Assembly (NCBI GenBank): GCA_000314955.1 | Contig: BAEM01000056.1 | Span: 1 to 64,000, forward strand | Direction of reading: 5' to 3' | DNA length: 64,000 nucleotides | Origin: Paraglaciecola chathamensis S18K6 | GTDB taxonomy: Bacteria > Pseudomonadota > Gammaproteobacteria > Enterobacterales > Alteromonadaceae | Shown: positions 45,490 through 57,867 of the stretch, in pieces | Layout of the letters: each line of letters begins with the position of its first letter | Numbering within the stretch: the first letter of the stretch is position 1 | Program-made: the position numbers and the translations under genes | The notes under the pieces: generated by a model | The model's input: the letters and a program-made list of their open reading frames with translations, nothing else | What the model was told of the DNA's origin: nothing | The model's database searches: none

Positions 45490-47778
45490 TCAATCAATTG
45501 TTTGATTTGCGTACCAATATGGGTAGATATCTTGGCGAAATGTACGTACATCGACCGAACCTGAATCAATGGTTATTTGCACTTGCCCGTGGTCTGAGGT
45601 TCGATACATCTTGGGGCTAACCTGTTGATAGCGCTCCACCACGGCCTCTTTTGGAAATCCCCAACGGTTCATAAAGCCCTGACTAAAAATAACCTGCTGT
45701 GGCATCACTTTTTGTATAAAGGCCAACGATGACGATGTGTTACTACCATGATGGGGCGCAATTAAAACATTGGACTGTAACGCGCTGGCGTAGCGTGAAA
45801 CGAGTTTTGCTTCAATTGTTGCATCTATATCGCCCGGCAATAACACACTGTAGCTTCCATCAGTGATCTTCAGGACACAAGAGCCATTGTTATCATTGTG
45901 CAGTTGCGGCTCGTCAGGCCATAGAGCCAAAATGGTTAGCCCTTGCCAACTGAGTTGCTGGCCTTGTCTGCAAACGTCATTAGTGGTGTACACATGCTTT
46001 ATCGCTATTTTTTCGCGCAGCATGGGCAAACTTCCACTGTGATCATTGTCAAAGTGACTGATAAAAAGCACCTCAACCTGCCCTAACCCTTTGCCGCGCA
46101 AAAAAGGCACTAACACAGTATCAGCCATATTAAAGCCACTGGGGTACGCAGCGCCCACATCGTAAACCAAAGCCTGATTGTTCTTAATCAAAACCACGGA
46201 CAGCCCCTGCCCCACATCCAGCACATTGATTTGCCAATCACGTGGATTGGGCGTCAATGCATACGTCAGCAACGGAAGACAAAACACCACTGGCCACCCA
46301 CGAGGCACTAGCCCTCGTGGTAACAACACTGCTAATGTCGCTATGCTAAAGCAGAGCCACACAAATGCGGGTATCGATTGAATAGAATAAGCCGCCTCAG
46401 GCCATGCTCCCATAATATTTAACTTTTCGATTAAAAATTGTAACCCCCAATCGATAAGCATCATAAGCTGCGGCCAATACGGTAACGACAACAACATCAT
46501 CACCACCGCAAGTAAACACAGAGGGACAATCACCAAGGTTACAATGGGCACCGCAAGTAAATTAATCACTGGGGCGGCAACAGAGATAAATGAAAATTGC
46601 CATGCCACTAATGGCAACATCAACAGGCTTAACGCCAGCTGCAAGCGGCACATTCCAGCAAACCAGCCTTTAATCGAAAAACCTTGATGCTTTACAGGCC
46701 AGCACCAGAATACGAAGCCAATAATCAATACAGCGCCAAAACTGAGCCAAAAACTTTGCCCAAATAAACTAAGAGGAAACAACACAATAAAGGCACCCAC
46801 ACTTATCAGCAAAATTCGCTTGAAGCGCCAATGAATACGACTCAACAGCAAACAAGCCGTTAACGCCAGCATTAGCCAGGCCCTCAAGGCCGGTAAGCCT
46901 AAGCCTGCCAAATAGGCATAGCCCAGAGTGGCGACAAGCGTAATGAGCACGCTAATAAAATAGAAATTAGCGTTTTGCGTCTTAGTTAACACTCGGTAAC
47001 AAAAAAGTAGCGCGCTGGCGATGAACAAATAACAAAGGCTAGCAACCAGCGCTAAATGTAATCCAGAAATCGCGATTAAGTGTGCAATACCCGTGCGCTG
47101 TACAAGAGACCAGTCATCTGGCGTGAGCAGCCCTCGATGCCCCAACGCAAGCGCAGCAATCCACGGCGTTGTTGTTAACTCTAGTTCAATTAACGAGTCG
47201 AGTAGACGCTGACGCACTGTGACATGACTTACTAGTAACGCATTGTTTTCATGCGCTTTTACATAGCCTGTAGCCATGATAGCTTGGCTAAATAGCCACT
47301 GTTGATAATGAAAACCGCCTTGATTTGCTAAGCCGTGAGGTGGTTTTAATTTCACCCACAACTGCACTACTTGGCCTTGTTTAACCGGCCATTTGGGTCT
47401 AGCCCAGCTAACGCGAATAAGCTTATCCTTCGTCAGTTCTCTGTCATCAACTCTGGAAATTATCAGGTTAAACCGTGTGCTATTTTTATCATCTATTAAA
47501 CTTTTTACCTTCCCTGTTACCCAAATTCCTTGTTTAAAATCATTCTCTTGCAGTTGCCAAGTTTGTTGCCAATGCCCTACACTTGCCATCCAAAAAATAC
47601 CCAGCAAAAAACAAAAAACGAAAGATTTAATTGTCGCTAAGGTTGAATTACGCGTTGTTAAGCACCAAAGCAGTATGGCAAGGGTTAAAATTATTGGTAG
47701 AATGGCCAGCGCAGGAAGAGACGACCAAACGACGGCGGATATGCTTGCTGCAATAAAACTGAAAAGTCTTCCGTCCAT
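45490..47778 (-). CDS. comEC: ComEC/Rec2 family DNA uptake protein
   Basis: About 762 residues. Several N-terminal helices and an OB-like segment (QGIWVTGKVKSLIDD) are followed by the competence core (LGHRGLLTPDDWSLVQRTGIAHLIAISGLHLAL) with many helices. The C-terminal metallo-beta-lactamase-like domain carries NVLDVGQGLSVVLI, SHFDNDHSGSLPML and APHHGSNTSSS. It forms the inner-membrane channel for single-stranded DNA during transformation. I choose ATG 47778; upstream in-frame starts (to 47844) would overlap the divergent DUF2062 start. It heads the msbA-lpxK-ycaR-kdsB run, like ycaI in E. coli. Confidence 0.9.
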   Translation of the reverse strand: MDGRLFSFIAASISAVVWSSLPALAILPIILTLAILLWCLTTRNSTLATIKSFVFCFLLGIFWMASVGHWQQTWQLQENDFKQGIWVTGKVKSLIDDKNSTRFNLIISRVDDRELTKDKLIRVSWARPKWPVKQGQVVQLWVKLKPPHGLANQGGFHYQQWLFSQAIMATGYVKAHENNALLVSHVTVRQRLLDSLIELELTTTPWIAALALGHRGLLTPDDWSLVQRTGIAHLIAISGLHLALVASLCYLFIASALLFCYRVLTKTQNANFYFISVLITLVATLGYAYLAGLGLPALRAWLMLALTACLLLSRIHWRFKRILLISVGAFIVLFPLSLFGQSFWLSFGAVLIIGFVFWCWPVKHQGFSIKGWFAGMCRLQLALSLLMLPLVAWQFSFISVAAPVINLLAVPIVTLVIVPLCLLAVVMMLLSLPYWPQLMMLIDWGLQFLIEKLNIMGAWPEAAYSIQSIPAFVWLCFSIATLAVLLPRGLVPRGWPVVFCLPLLTYALTPNPRDWQINVLDVGQGLSVVLIKNNQALVYDVGAAYPSGFNMADTVLVPFLRGKGLGQVEVLFISHFDNDHSGSLPMLREKIAIKHVYTTNDVCRQGQQLSWQGLTILALWPDEPQLHNDNNGSCVLKITDGSYSVLLPGDIDATIEAKLVSRYASALQSNVLIAPHHGSNTSSSLAFIQKVMPQQVIFSQGFMNRWGFPKEAVVERYQQVSPKMYRTSDHGQVQITIDSGSVDVRTFRQDIYPYWYANQTID

Positions 47779-47827
47779 AGTGCTTGGCACATCCTGTGTA
47801 TCACCTTTCAACTTATTATAGGGAATC

Positions 47828-48373
47828 ATGCTGAAAAAGTTCATTAAACGCTTTTTACCGGACCATCATAAGATTAAAAAGCAAAAAGCATTGAAGATAT
47901 TCGGCACCTTGTTGCACGACCCCAATCTTTGGCATCTTAATCGTCGCTCTGCATCTGGCGCCTTTGGGATCGGACTCTTTTTTGCCTTCTGGCCAGTACC
48001 ATTTCAAATGTGGTTATCAGCCGGAGCGGCTATTCCCCTTAGAGTAAATTTACCTCTGTCGGTCGCCACCGTTTGGATCACAAATCCGTTTACTATGCCG
48101 CCTATTTTTTACGGGGCGTACTTAGTCGGTGCAACCATTTTAGGCACAGATACTCAAGCCTTCCATTTTCAATTAAGTTGGGATTGGGTTGTACAAAGTC
48201 TTGAAACCATAGGACCGGCATTTTTGCTTGGCTGCGGTGTCTGTTCTGTGGTCTTTGGCTTGGCTGGCTATTTCGGATTGAATTACATCTGGCGCTGGTC
48301 AGTCGTTAAAGCATGGCAACTTCGTCAAGCCAAATACGCCGCCAAAAAAGCCAAACTAAAGCAACCCCAATAA
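47828..48373 (+). CDS. DUF2062 family membrane protein
   Basis: 181 residues. The family core is recognisable: DPNLWHLNRRSASGAFGIGLFFAFWPVPFQMWLSAGAAIPLRVNLP and VWITNPFTMPPIFYGAYLVG, with a late helix AFLLGCGVCSVVFGLAG. Inner-membrane protein of unknown function. AGGG lies close before the ATG. It is divergent from comEC with about 50 bp between starts, leaving little room for promoters. Confidence 0.88.
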   Translation: MLKKFIKRFLPDHHKIKKQKALKIFGTLLHDPNLWHLNRRSASGAFGIGLFFAFWPVPFQMWLSAGAAIPLRVNLPLSVATVWITNPFTMPPIFYGAYLVGATILGTDTQAFHFQLSWDWVVQSLETIGPAFLLGCGVCSVVFGLAGYFGLNYIWRWSVVKAWQLRQAKYAAKKAKLKQPQ

Positions 48374-48404
48374 AAAAAAACCAGCCGGTTTAGGCTGGTT
48401 TTTC
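48374..48404. terminator. terminator between DUF2062 and DUF3392 genes
   Basis: AAACCAGCC (48378-48386) pairs with GGCTGGTTT (48393-48401) around GGTTTA, with A-rich and T-rich flanks, so it can serve both convergent genes. Confidence 0.85.
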
Positions 48405-48411
48405 TTCACCG

Positions 48412-48750
48412 CTATATATAGCGCCTATGCTCGGCGAGATAACCCAACAGCAAAAAGACACTCACGATACTTAATCCTCTATATAAACTTGGGATCATCA
48501 TCATAGTTAGTTTTACATGGGGCGTGGTAAATATCACCAACGCGCCATAGCCGAAGGCACAGATCAGTACGAACACAACCGTTCTTAACACAAAATGATA
48601 CGGTGACAAGATATGCTTAATTTTCTTGTTCAGTATGTCCCCATAAATCACCAATACCGTCGCCACAATCGTCATAGCGATTTCATTATAATACGGGCTA
48701 ACCCAGCGGGTTAAAGTTCGTAAAACGTCAAAGATAAATGATGTATCCAT
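48412..48750 (-). CDS. DUF3392 family membrane protein
   Basis: 112 residues with three hydrophobic helices. WVSPYYNEIAMTIVATVLVIYGDILNKKIK and FVLRTVVFVLICAFGYGALV match what I recall of DUF3392, a family of Alteromonadales and Vibrionales. Function unknown. It begins three bases after the ligA stop on the same strand, so it is the last gene of smc-zipA-ligA-DUF3392. Confidence 0.78.
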   Translation of the reverse strand: MDTSFIFDVLRTLTRWVSPYYNEIAMTIVATVLVIYGDILNKKIKHILSPYHFVLRTVVFVLICAFGYGALVIFTTPHVKLTMMMIPSLYRGLSIVSVFLLLGYLAEHRRYI

Positions 48751-48753
48751 TTC

Positions 48754-52148
<3,395 letters not shown>

Positions 52149-52170
52149 CGAATTAACTCATACCCTTTTA

Positions 52171-55100
52171 TTATGCTTGCGCGATAGCTAAAGCTTGTTC
52201 TACATCAACGGCAACCATGCGTGACACACCCGGCTCCGCCATTGTTACCCCAGTTAAGTGACTCGCCATTTCCATCGCAATTTTGTTATGGGTGATATAA
52301 ATAAATTGTACACTGGCAGACATCTCGCTAACCAGCTTACAAAAACGCCCCACATTGGCATCATCCAGTGGCGCATCCACTTCATCCAGCAAACAAAATG
52401 GTGCTGGATTGAGTTGAAAAATTGCGAAAACCAATGATAAAGCGGTCAGCGCTTTTTCTCCACCAGAAAGCAAGTGAATTGTGCTATTTTTCTTGCCCGG
52501 TGGCCGCGCCATAATGCTCACCCCCGTTTCCAGCAAGTCATCATCCGTTAAGGCTAAGTACGCAGAGCCTCCCCCAAACACCTTAGGAAACAAAGTTTGC
52601 AAACCATTATTAACGCGATCAAAGGTATTTTTAAAGCGAGTTCTGGTTTCTTTGTCAATTTTACGAATGGCTTGCTCTAACGTTTCAAGTGCTGATTCAA
52701 GATCTTGATTTTGTTCGTCTAAATGTTGCTTCCGCTGGGCTTGAACATCATACTCCTCTACGGCCGCTAAGTTGACCGCCCCTAGGCGAGCAACTGCCGC
52801 AACGGTCCGGTCTAATTGTTCTTGCCAGCGTTTTTCATCCGTGGCTTCACCCACTTTCTCGAGTAAAGGTTGCAACTGTACTTTGGCTTCATTCAGTTGT
52901 TCAATCACACTTTTGGCTCGTACCCGATAACCTTCGCATTCAACCTGACTGGCTTGTATATTTTGCTGCATCTGATGAATTTGCGCATTAATGCCCTGCT
53001 GACCTTTTTCAATCACCTCAAGTTGATGCTCAATTTCCCCTAACTCACTGTGTAGCTTTTTCTGCTCTTCATCCAACGTATTATGTTTGAGTAACATCGT
53101 TTGCAACGCATCGCCCTGTTCATCCAAAGGCGTAGACAATAAAGTTAACTCGCTGTTCAATTGCTCTTTTTTATAATGCATATTTTGCAATTGCGCGGCT
53201 TCTTTAGCGTGAATACTCTTTAGATTTTGCAGCTCCCCTTGATGACCTTTTAAGGTCAATGCCCCTTGGTGCAGTTGGGCTTTTAAGTTATCCACCTGGT
53301 GACGTTGCTCTCGCAATTGATTATTAAGTGCTTCTCGCTGCTTTTCAATGTCGGTTTGCTGGTCTTCTAAGCCCAATAAAGTTTCTGCCAATTCCTCGGT
53401 TTGCGCGGTGGTTTCAGCTAAATCAGCTTGCTCTTTGAGCAATATTTCTTGTTGTTTCTGCAGTTCCACTTGCAACTTTTGGCTACGCTGCGCATTCGTT
53501 TGTTGTTGCTGTGTCAGCCATTGAGCGTGATTTTTCTTTTGACTTAATGCGTCGCTACAACGTGACAACGTACTCTGGGCTTGTTCTTTACTTTGATTCA
53601 GGCGCTCAACATTCTGTTGTGCTTGCTCATTACTGCGCTGCGCTGTGTCACATTGTTGCTGTATTGCAGGCAATTTACTTTCAAGCGTGGAAATCATGTT
53701 TGCTCGCAAAATACTGCCCCCCGCATCTTCGCTACAGCCGTCTAGCGCCCAGTTTTCGCCAATCCATAATCCATCGGCACTCACAACGCTTTGCCCCTTA
53801 CCCAGCGACTGTCTAAGCGCTACCGCCTCTTCTCGTGTTTTTGTAATGCGAATGTCTGCCATCCACTGAGGAAAAACACACTCTCCCATCACCGAGCTTA
53901 ACGTGCCTTCTTCCATCGAGGAATCTTCTTGGTGACCGGATTGATTGTCCAACACCAAGGCTATGCCTTGCCATTTCGCCTCTTCTAATAAGGTGATATC
54001 GCACGAACTGTGCACTAGCAGAGCATTTTTTAGCTGGGCACTGACCGCTTCAACAGCGCTCTCCCATCCAGGAGCCACACTGAGTGACGCTTGCCAAGGT
54101 TGGCTGTCTATACCTTTTTCGAGCAATTTTTGCTGGTACTCTTCATGACCTTTCGATAAATCTTGCACACCTTGTAGAGCGTTAATTTGCGCGTCAAGTG
54201 CGTGTAATTCCCCTTGGATTTTGGTTTGTGCATCACTGAATGTGCGCCAATCTAGCTGGGCTTGATGCAAGGCATCAGATTGCGCTTGATACAGCAGCTG
54301 TGCTTCGTCGTGCTGCTCTTGGGCTAACTGTTGCTGCGCCTGAGCTTGTTCTATTTGCACATTAAATTCTTCGCTATCAAGGCTATTTATCTCACTCTTG
54401 ATTTCACTAATGCGCTCTTCGCTACGCATTTGCATTGCCAAAATAGATTGAATTTTACCGTGATAGCTTTGTGCTTGCTGTTTGTACTTTTGATAGGTTT
54501 GTTCTTGTTCTCGCCACTGATTTTGCTGTGTTAGCGTGCGTTCTTCTATATTCTGTAACTGCCAAGTGGCATTTTCTAACGCTTGTTCGGCTAATGCGTG
54601 TTCAGGCTCGTACTTATCAATGGTGGCGGTTAAGTCAGCTACTCGTAATACATTCGTTTTTTGTTCAGCTTCGCTGTCTTGTATCGTTTCGTTAAGCGTA
54701 CCCAACTCTTGGTTAATTTGGCTGATACGCTGTTTGCTGTGCAATTGATTTTGCTCTAACCGAGTAATGTCAGTGCCAAGGCGAAAGTAGGCTTGTTGGC
54801 TATCTTGCAGTTGTTGCTTAAGATCTTGCTGACGCGTGCGATAAAGGGTAATTTCTTTTTCATCACCGCGTTGGCGAGCGATAAAGGCTTCTAAGTCGGC
54901 TTCTTGTTGATGGGTTAGTTGCTCTAAACTAACAATTTTAGTATTAAAATTAGACCAGCGGATAGCCGCCAGTTCATTGCGTAACTGCCGTTCTTGCTGC
55001 TTCAATTCTTTATAGCGTTTCGCTGCTGCTGCTTGTTTTTCTAATTTTTGTAACTGGGCTCCCAATTCGCCACGCACATCGTCTAACCGCTCTAAATTTT

Positions 55101-55665
55101 CTTTAGTGTGTCGTATACGATTTTCTGTTTCACGGCGCCGTTCTTTATATTTTGAAATACCTGCAGCTTCTTCAATAAATACCCGTAGTTCTTGCGGTTT
55201 TGATTCAATCAGCCGGGAAATAGTGCCCTGTTCGATGATGGCATAACTGCGAGGACCTAAGCCCGTGCCTAAAAACAAATCGGTTACATCTCGGCGCCGA
55301 CATTTAGCATTATTTAGGAAATAGCTGGATTGACCATCTTTTGTTACCAAACGCTTAACGGAGATTTCATTGTAGCTTGCAAACTCACCTTGAATGCGTC
55401 CCGACGTGTTATCAAACACCAATTCAACGGTGCACTGAGAAACAGGCTTGCGTGCACTTGAACCGTTGAATATCACGTCTATCATGGCATCACCACGTAG
55501 ATTCTTCGCAGAGCTTTCACCTAATACCCAGCGCACCGCATCAATGACGTTAGATTTACCGCAGCCGTTCGGGCCGACTATAGCGGTCATATCGTCAACA
55601 AAGGGAATGCTGGTAGGGTCAACAAAAGACTTAAACCCTGCGAGCTTTATTTTCTTTAAGCGCAT
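52171..55665 (-). CDS. smc: chromosome segregation protein SMC
   Basis: 1164 residues. Walker A is GPNGCGKSN (31-39), followed by long coiled coils, a hinge at roughly 510-660, the return coil and the C-terminal ATPase half with signature LSGGEKALTAL (about 1066) and Walker B FCLLDEVDAP (Asp1094-Glu1095). This is a true SMC rather than MukB; it organises the chromosome with ScpA/ScpB, which are not in this window. It is upstream of zipA-ligA, an order I associate with Shewanella and Alteromonas relatives. Confidence 0.97.
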   Translation of the reverse strand: MRLKKIKLAGFKSFVDPTSIPFVDDMTAIVGPNGCGKSNVIDAVRWVLGESSAKNLRGDAMIDVIFNGSSARKPVSQCTVELVFDNTSGRIQGEFASYNEISVKRLVTKDGQSSYFLNNAKCRRRDVTDLFLGTGLGPRSYAIIEQGTISRLIESKPQELRVFIEEAAGISKYKERRRETENRIRHTKENLERLDDVRGELGAQLQKLEKQAAAAKRYKELKQQERQLRNELAAIRWSNFNTKIVSLEQLTHQQEADLEAFIARQRGDEKEITLYRTRQQDLKQQLQDSQQAYFRLGTDITRLEQNQLHSKQRISQINQELGTLNETIQDSEAEQKTNVLRVADLTATIDKYEPEHALAEQALENATWQLQNIEERTLTQQNQWREQEQTYQKYKQQAQSYHGKIQSILAMQMRSEERISEIKSEINSLDSEEFNVQIEQAQAQQQLAQEQHDEAQLLYQAQSDALHQAQLDWRTFSDAQTKIQGELHALDAQINALQGVQDLSKGHEEYQQKLLEKGIDSQPWQASLSVAPGWESAVEAVSAQLKNALLVHSSCDITLLEEAKWQGIALVLDNQSGHQEDSSMEEGTLSSVMGECVFPQWMADIRITKTREEAVALRQSLGKGQSVVSADGLWIGENWALDGCSEDAGGSILRANMISTLESKLPAIQQQCDTAQRSNEQAQQNVERLNQSKEQAQSTLSRCSDALSQKKNHAQWLTQQQQTNAQRSQKLQVELQKQQEILLKEQADLAETTAQTEELAETLLGLEDQQTDIEKQREALNNQLREQRHQVDNLKAQLHQGALTLKGHQGELQNLKSIHAKEAAQLQNMHYKKEQLNSELTLLSTPLDEQGDALQTMLLKHNTLDEEQKKLHSELGEIEHQLEVIEKGQQGINAQIHQMQQNIQASQVECEGYRVRAKSVIEQLNEAKVQLQPLLEKVGEATDEKRWQEQLDRTVAAVARLGAVNLAAVEEYDVQAQRKQHLDEQNQDLESALETLEQAIRKIDKETRTRFKNTFDRVNNGLQTLFPKVFGGGSAYLALTDDDLLETGVSIMARPPGKKNSTIHLLSGGEKALTALSLVFAIFQLNPAPFCLLDEVDAPLDDANVGRFCKLVSEMSASVQFIYITHNKIAMEMASHLTGVTMAEPGVSRMVAVDVEQALAIAQA

Positions 55666-55750
55666 GAATAAAAAGGTGATTCCGGTTTTATCGTTATTCT
55701 GGGAAACAGTAGAAATGTAGCAAAACTCACCCCGTGTAACAATTGACGTT

Positions 55751-55778
55751 TTGCCGCTGCCTGCTTAGTCAGTATAAT
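55751..55778 (+). promoter_or_regulatory. candidate promoter for cysZ
   Basis: TTGCCG, 16 bp spacer, TATAAT (55773-55778). It would give a leader of about 95 bases before the TTG start. The -35 is only half-matched. Confidence 0.35.
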
Positions 55779-55880
55779 ACCTCAAGATAGCATCGATATT
55801 TGCCAATTAATTCAACGTATTAGACAATTTTTGGCAAACAATCATTAAATGTACAAATAGTATACAAAAGAGGCTACACA

Positions 55881-56615
55881 TTGAATTACTTCTTACAGGG
55901 CTTTTCCCTTATTCAAACCAAGGGCTTAAAGCGCTTTGTTTTTATTCCCTTGATGGTTAACTTGCTCCTGTTTTGTGCCGCGTTCTACGCACTTTTTGGC
56001 CAAATAGACGGAGCTATTGTGTGGTTAGTAGATTTGATACCAGACTGGCTAGGTTGGCTTAAATCAGCTTTGAGTTACATTATTTGGCCCCTTGCAGTGA
56101 TCAGTATTTTACTTATCTTCGCACTTATTTTTGGCACATTAGCCAACTGGATCGCCGCCCCTTTTAATGGCTTATTAGCGGAGAAAGTTGAGAAACACCT
56201 TACAGGTCAAGACTTAGGCGACACAGGGGTATTGGACGTAGTGAAAGATATCCCCCGTACGTTAGGCCGTGAGTTTGCAAAACTTGCCTACTACATACCG
56301 CGCGCATTGGGTTTCTTGTTATTATTTTTTATATTGCCTGTTTTTGGTCAAATACTATGGTTTTTGTTTTCAGCATGGATGATGGCCATCCAGTATTGTG
56401 ATTACCCTTTTGACAATCACAAAGTGGCGTTCAAAGACATGCGAAGAACGCTTAACCAGAGTCGAGGAAATTGCTTTAGCTTCGGTATTGGGGTCAGCAT
56501 TTTCTCTATGATCCCCATAATCAACTTTCTTGTCATGCCGGTTGCCATTTGCGGCGCAACGGCGATGTGGGTAGATAATCTAAAACCCAAACTGTTAAAC
56601 GACGTTAACGCCTAG
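55881..56615 (+). CDS. cysZ: sulfate transporter CysZ
   Basis: 244 residues, membrane protein matching E. coli CysZ: ANWIAAPFNGLLAEKVEKHLTG, FLFSAWMMAIQYCDYPFDNHKV and MPVAICGATAMWVD. It imports sulfate for cysteine synthesis. The start is a TTG with GAGG seven bases upstream; the aligned protein has no N-terminal gap beyond the short leader of E. coli CysZ. It is divergent from smc and convergent with panE. Confidence 0.93.
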   Translation: MNYFLQGFSLIQTKGLKRFVFIPLMVNLLLFCAAFYALFGQIDGAIVWLVDLIPDWLGWLKSALSYIIWPLAVISILLIFALIFGTLANWIAAPFNGLLAEKVEKHLTGQDLGDTGVLDVVKDIPRTLGREFAKLAYYIPRALGFLLLFFILPVFGQILWFLFSAWMMAIQYCDYPFDNHKVAFKDMRRTLNQSRGNCFSFGIGVSIFSMIPIINFLVMPVAICGATAMWVDNLKPKLLNDVNA

Positions 56616-56664
56616 CCGTTAACGTTGTCCTTAGCACTGCGTAAATTGGTTATAAACGTCTTCT

Positions 56665-57747
56665 TTATCCAATCAATTTCTGTAGCTGTTTAGCGCTCAC
56701 CGGGCGGGTAAGATTGACACCTTTACCCGCATTGCCGTTAGTATTAGCGCCACTGCCGTCCACTTTTTTCTCATTGTCGTGAGATAGTGCCTTTATCAAC
56801 GCCACAATGCGTTTATTCGCGGGGGTTGATACGCCTATTCGCATCCCAGTATCAACGATGGCACCGTTAAGATACGCGATTTCAGTTGGCTTTCCTTGTG
56901 ACATATCCCACCACATTGAGGTGCGTACAGTTGGGTCCACCGCCAGCATTTTATTAGCAACGCGGGTAAACAAGAAGTTCGGCAATTTGAGTACATAGGG
57001 GATCACACTAGCGGGCACTGACGTAACCTTTGGCAAGGTCAGCCCTAGCTCGTTCGATACGGCAAGTAACTCTTGCATCAAGGTAGCGATAACTAAGCGA
57101 TAACCCCGCTGTTCTAACATGCTTTTAACCGGAATATCGGCAAGCGCATTAATGCTATTGCCTAAATTTAACTGTAATTTAGCCCACAACAACGCTTGCA
57201 TATCTTGCGTTAGCGCAACAGGCAACAAGGGGCTATTCAATAAATTCACTAAATCATCGCTTATGTTGGCTTGGCTCGATTGCTCGATGGTAAGGTGCCC
57301 CTGTGAACCTCGGTGTAAATGGCCTTTTTCTAATTCGACGACATTAAATGGCACCATAACACGCAACACGATATTGTCAGGAAAGGCATCTTTGACTTGT
57401 TTGTCTGACCCCAAACCATTTTGACAACACAATATTACCGTATCTTTGTTGACCAGTGGCTTAATATCTTGCACGGTTTGCTCAACACTGTGGCATTTTA
57501 CGGTTAACCACAAAAAGTCACAGTTAATTTGCTCTGCTGAGAGCTTGGCCAATACGTCGATATCAAGAAAATTAAGCTTTTCAGCACGGGCCTGATGTTC
57601 CTGATAGTCAGTTAATGTGACCCCTTTTGCTAACTTATTCCTGACGGAAGCTCGACAAACAAGCGCCACATTTATCCCTAAATGGTGCATGCAGGCACCT
57701 AAAAAACTGCCTATTAAACCGGCTCCAAATACTACATGAGACGACAT
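56665..57747 (-). CDS. panE: 2-dehydropantoate 2-reductase
   Basis: 360 residues of the ketopantoate reductase family. The NADP site is FGAGLIGSFLGACMHHLG; LWLTVKC, CCQNGLGSD and the catalytic-lysine region LLWAKLQLNLGNSINALADIP follow, and MWWDMSQGKPTEIAYLNGAIVD closes the substrate site. It makes pantoate for CoA. The C-terminal ~30 residues (DGSGANTNGNAGKG) form a disordered extension. AAGGAG five bases before ATG 57747 decides the start against the frame reaching 57807. Some family members have other 2-oxo acid substrates. Confidence 0.87.
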   Translation of the reverse strand: MSSHVVFGAGLIGSFLGACMHHLGINVALVCRASVRNKLAKGVTLTDYQEHQARAEKLNFLDIDVLAKLSAEQINCDFLWLTVKCHSVEQTVQDIKPLVNKDTVILCCQNGLGSDKQVKDAFPDNIVLRVMVPFNVVELEKGHLHRGSQGHLTIEQSSQANISDDLVNLLNSPLLPVALTQDMQALLWAKLQLNLGNSINALADIPVKSMLEQRGYRLVIATLMQELLAVSNELGLTLPKVTSVPASVIPYVLKLPNFLFTRVANKMLAVDPTVRTSMWWDMSQGKPTEIAYLNGAIVDTGMRIGVSTPANKRIVALIKALSHDNEKKVDGSGANTNGNAGKGVNLTRPVSAKQLQKLIG

Positions 57748-57867
57748 ACGGCTCCTTTTAACAGATTGATAACATTCATTTATTTTGCACCAAATTAACA
57801 CATACACTTATGAAGCAAACAAAAATTTCATACAATAGGGTTTTATGCCAAGTTCGAGCTGGACAAT

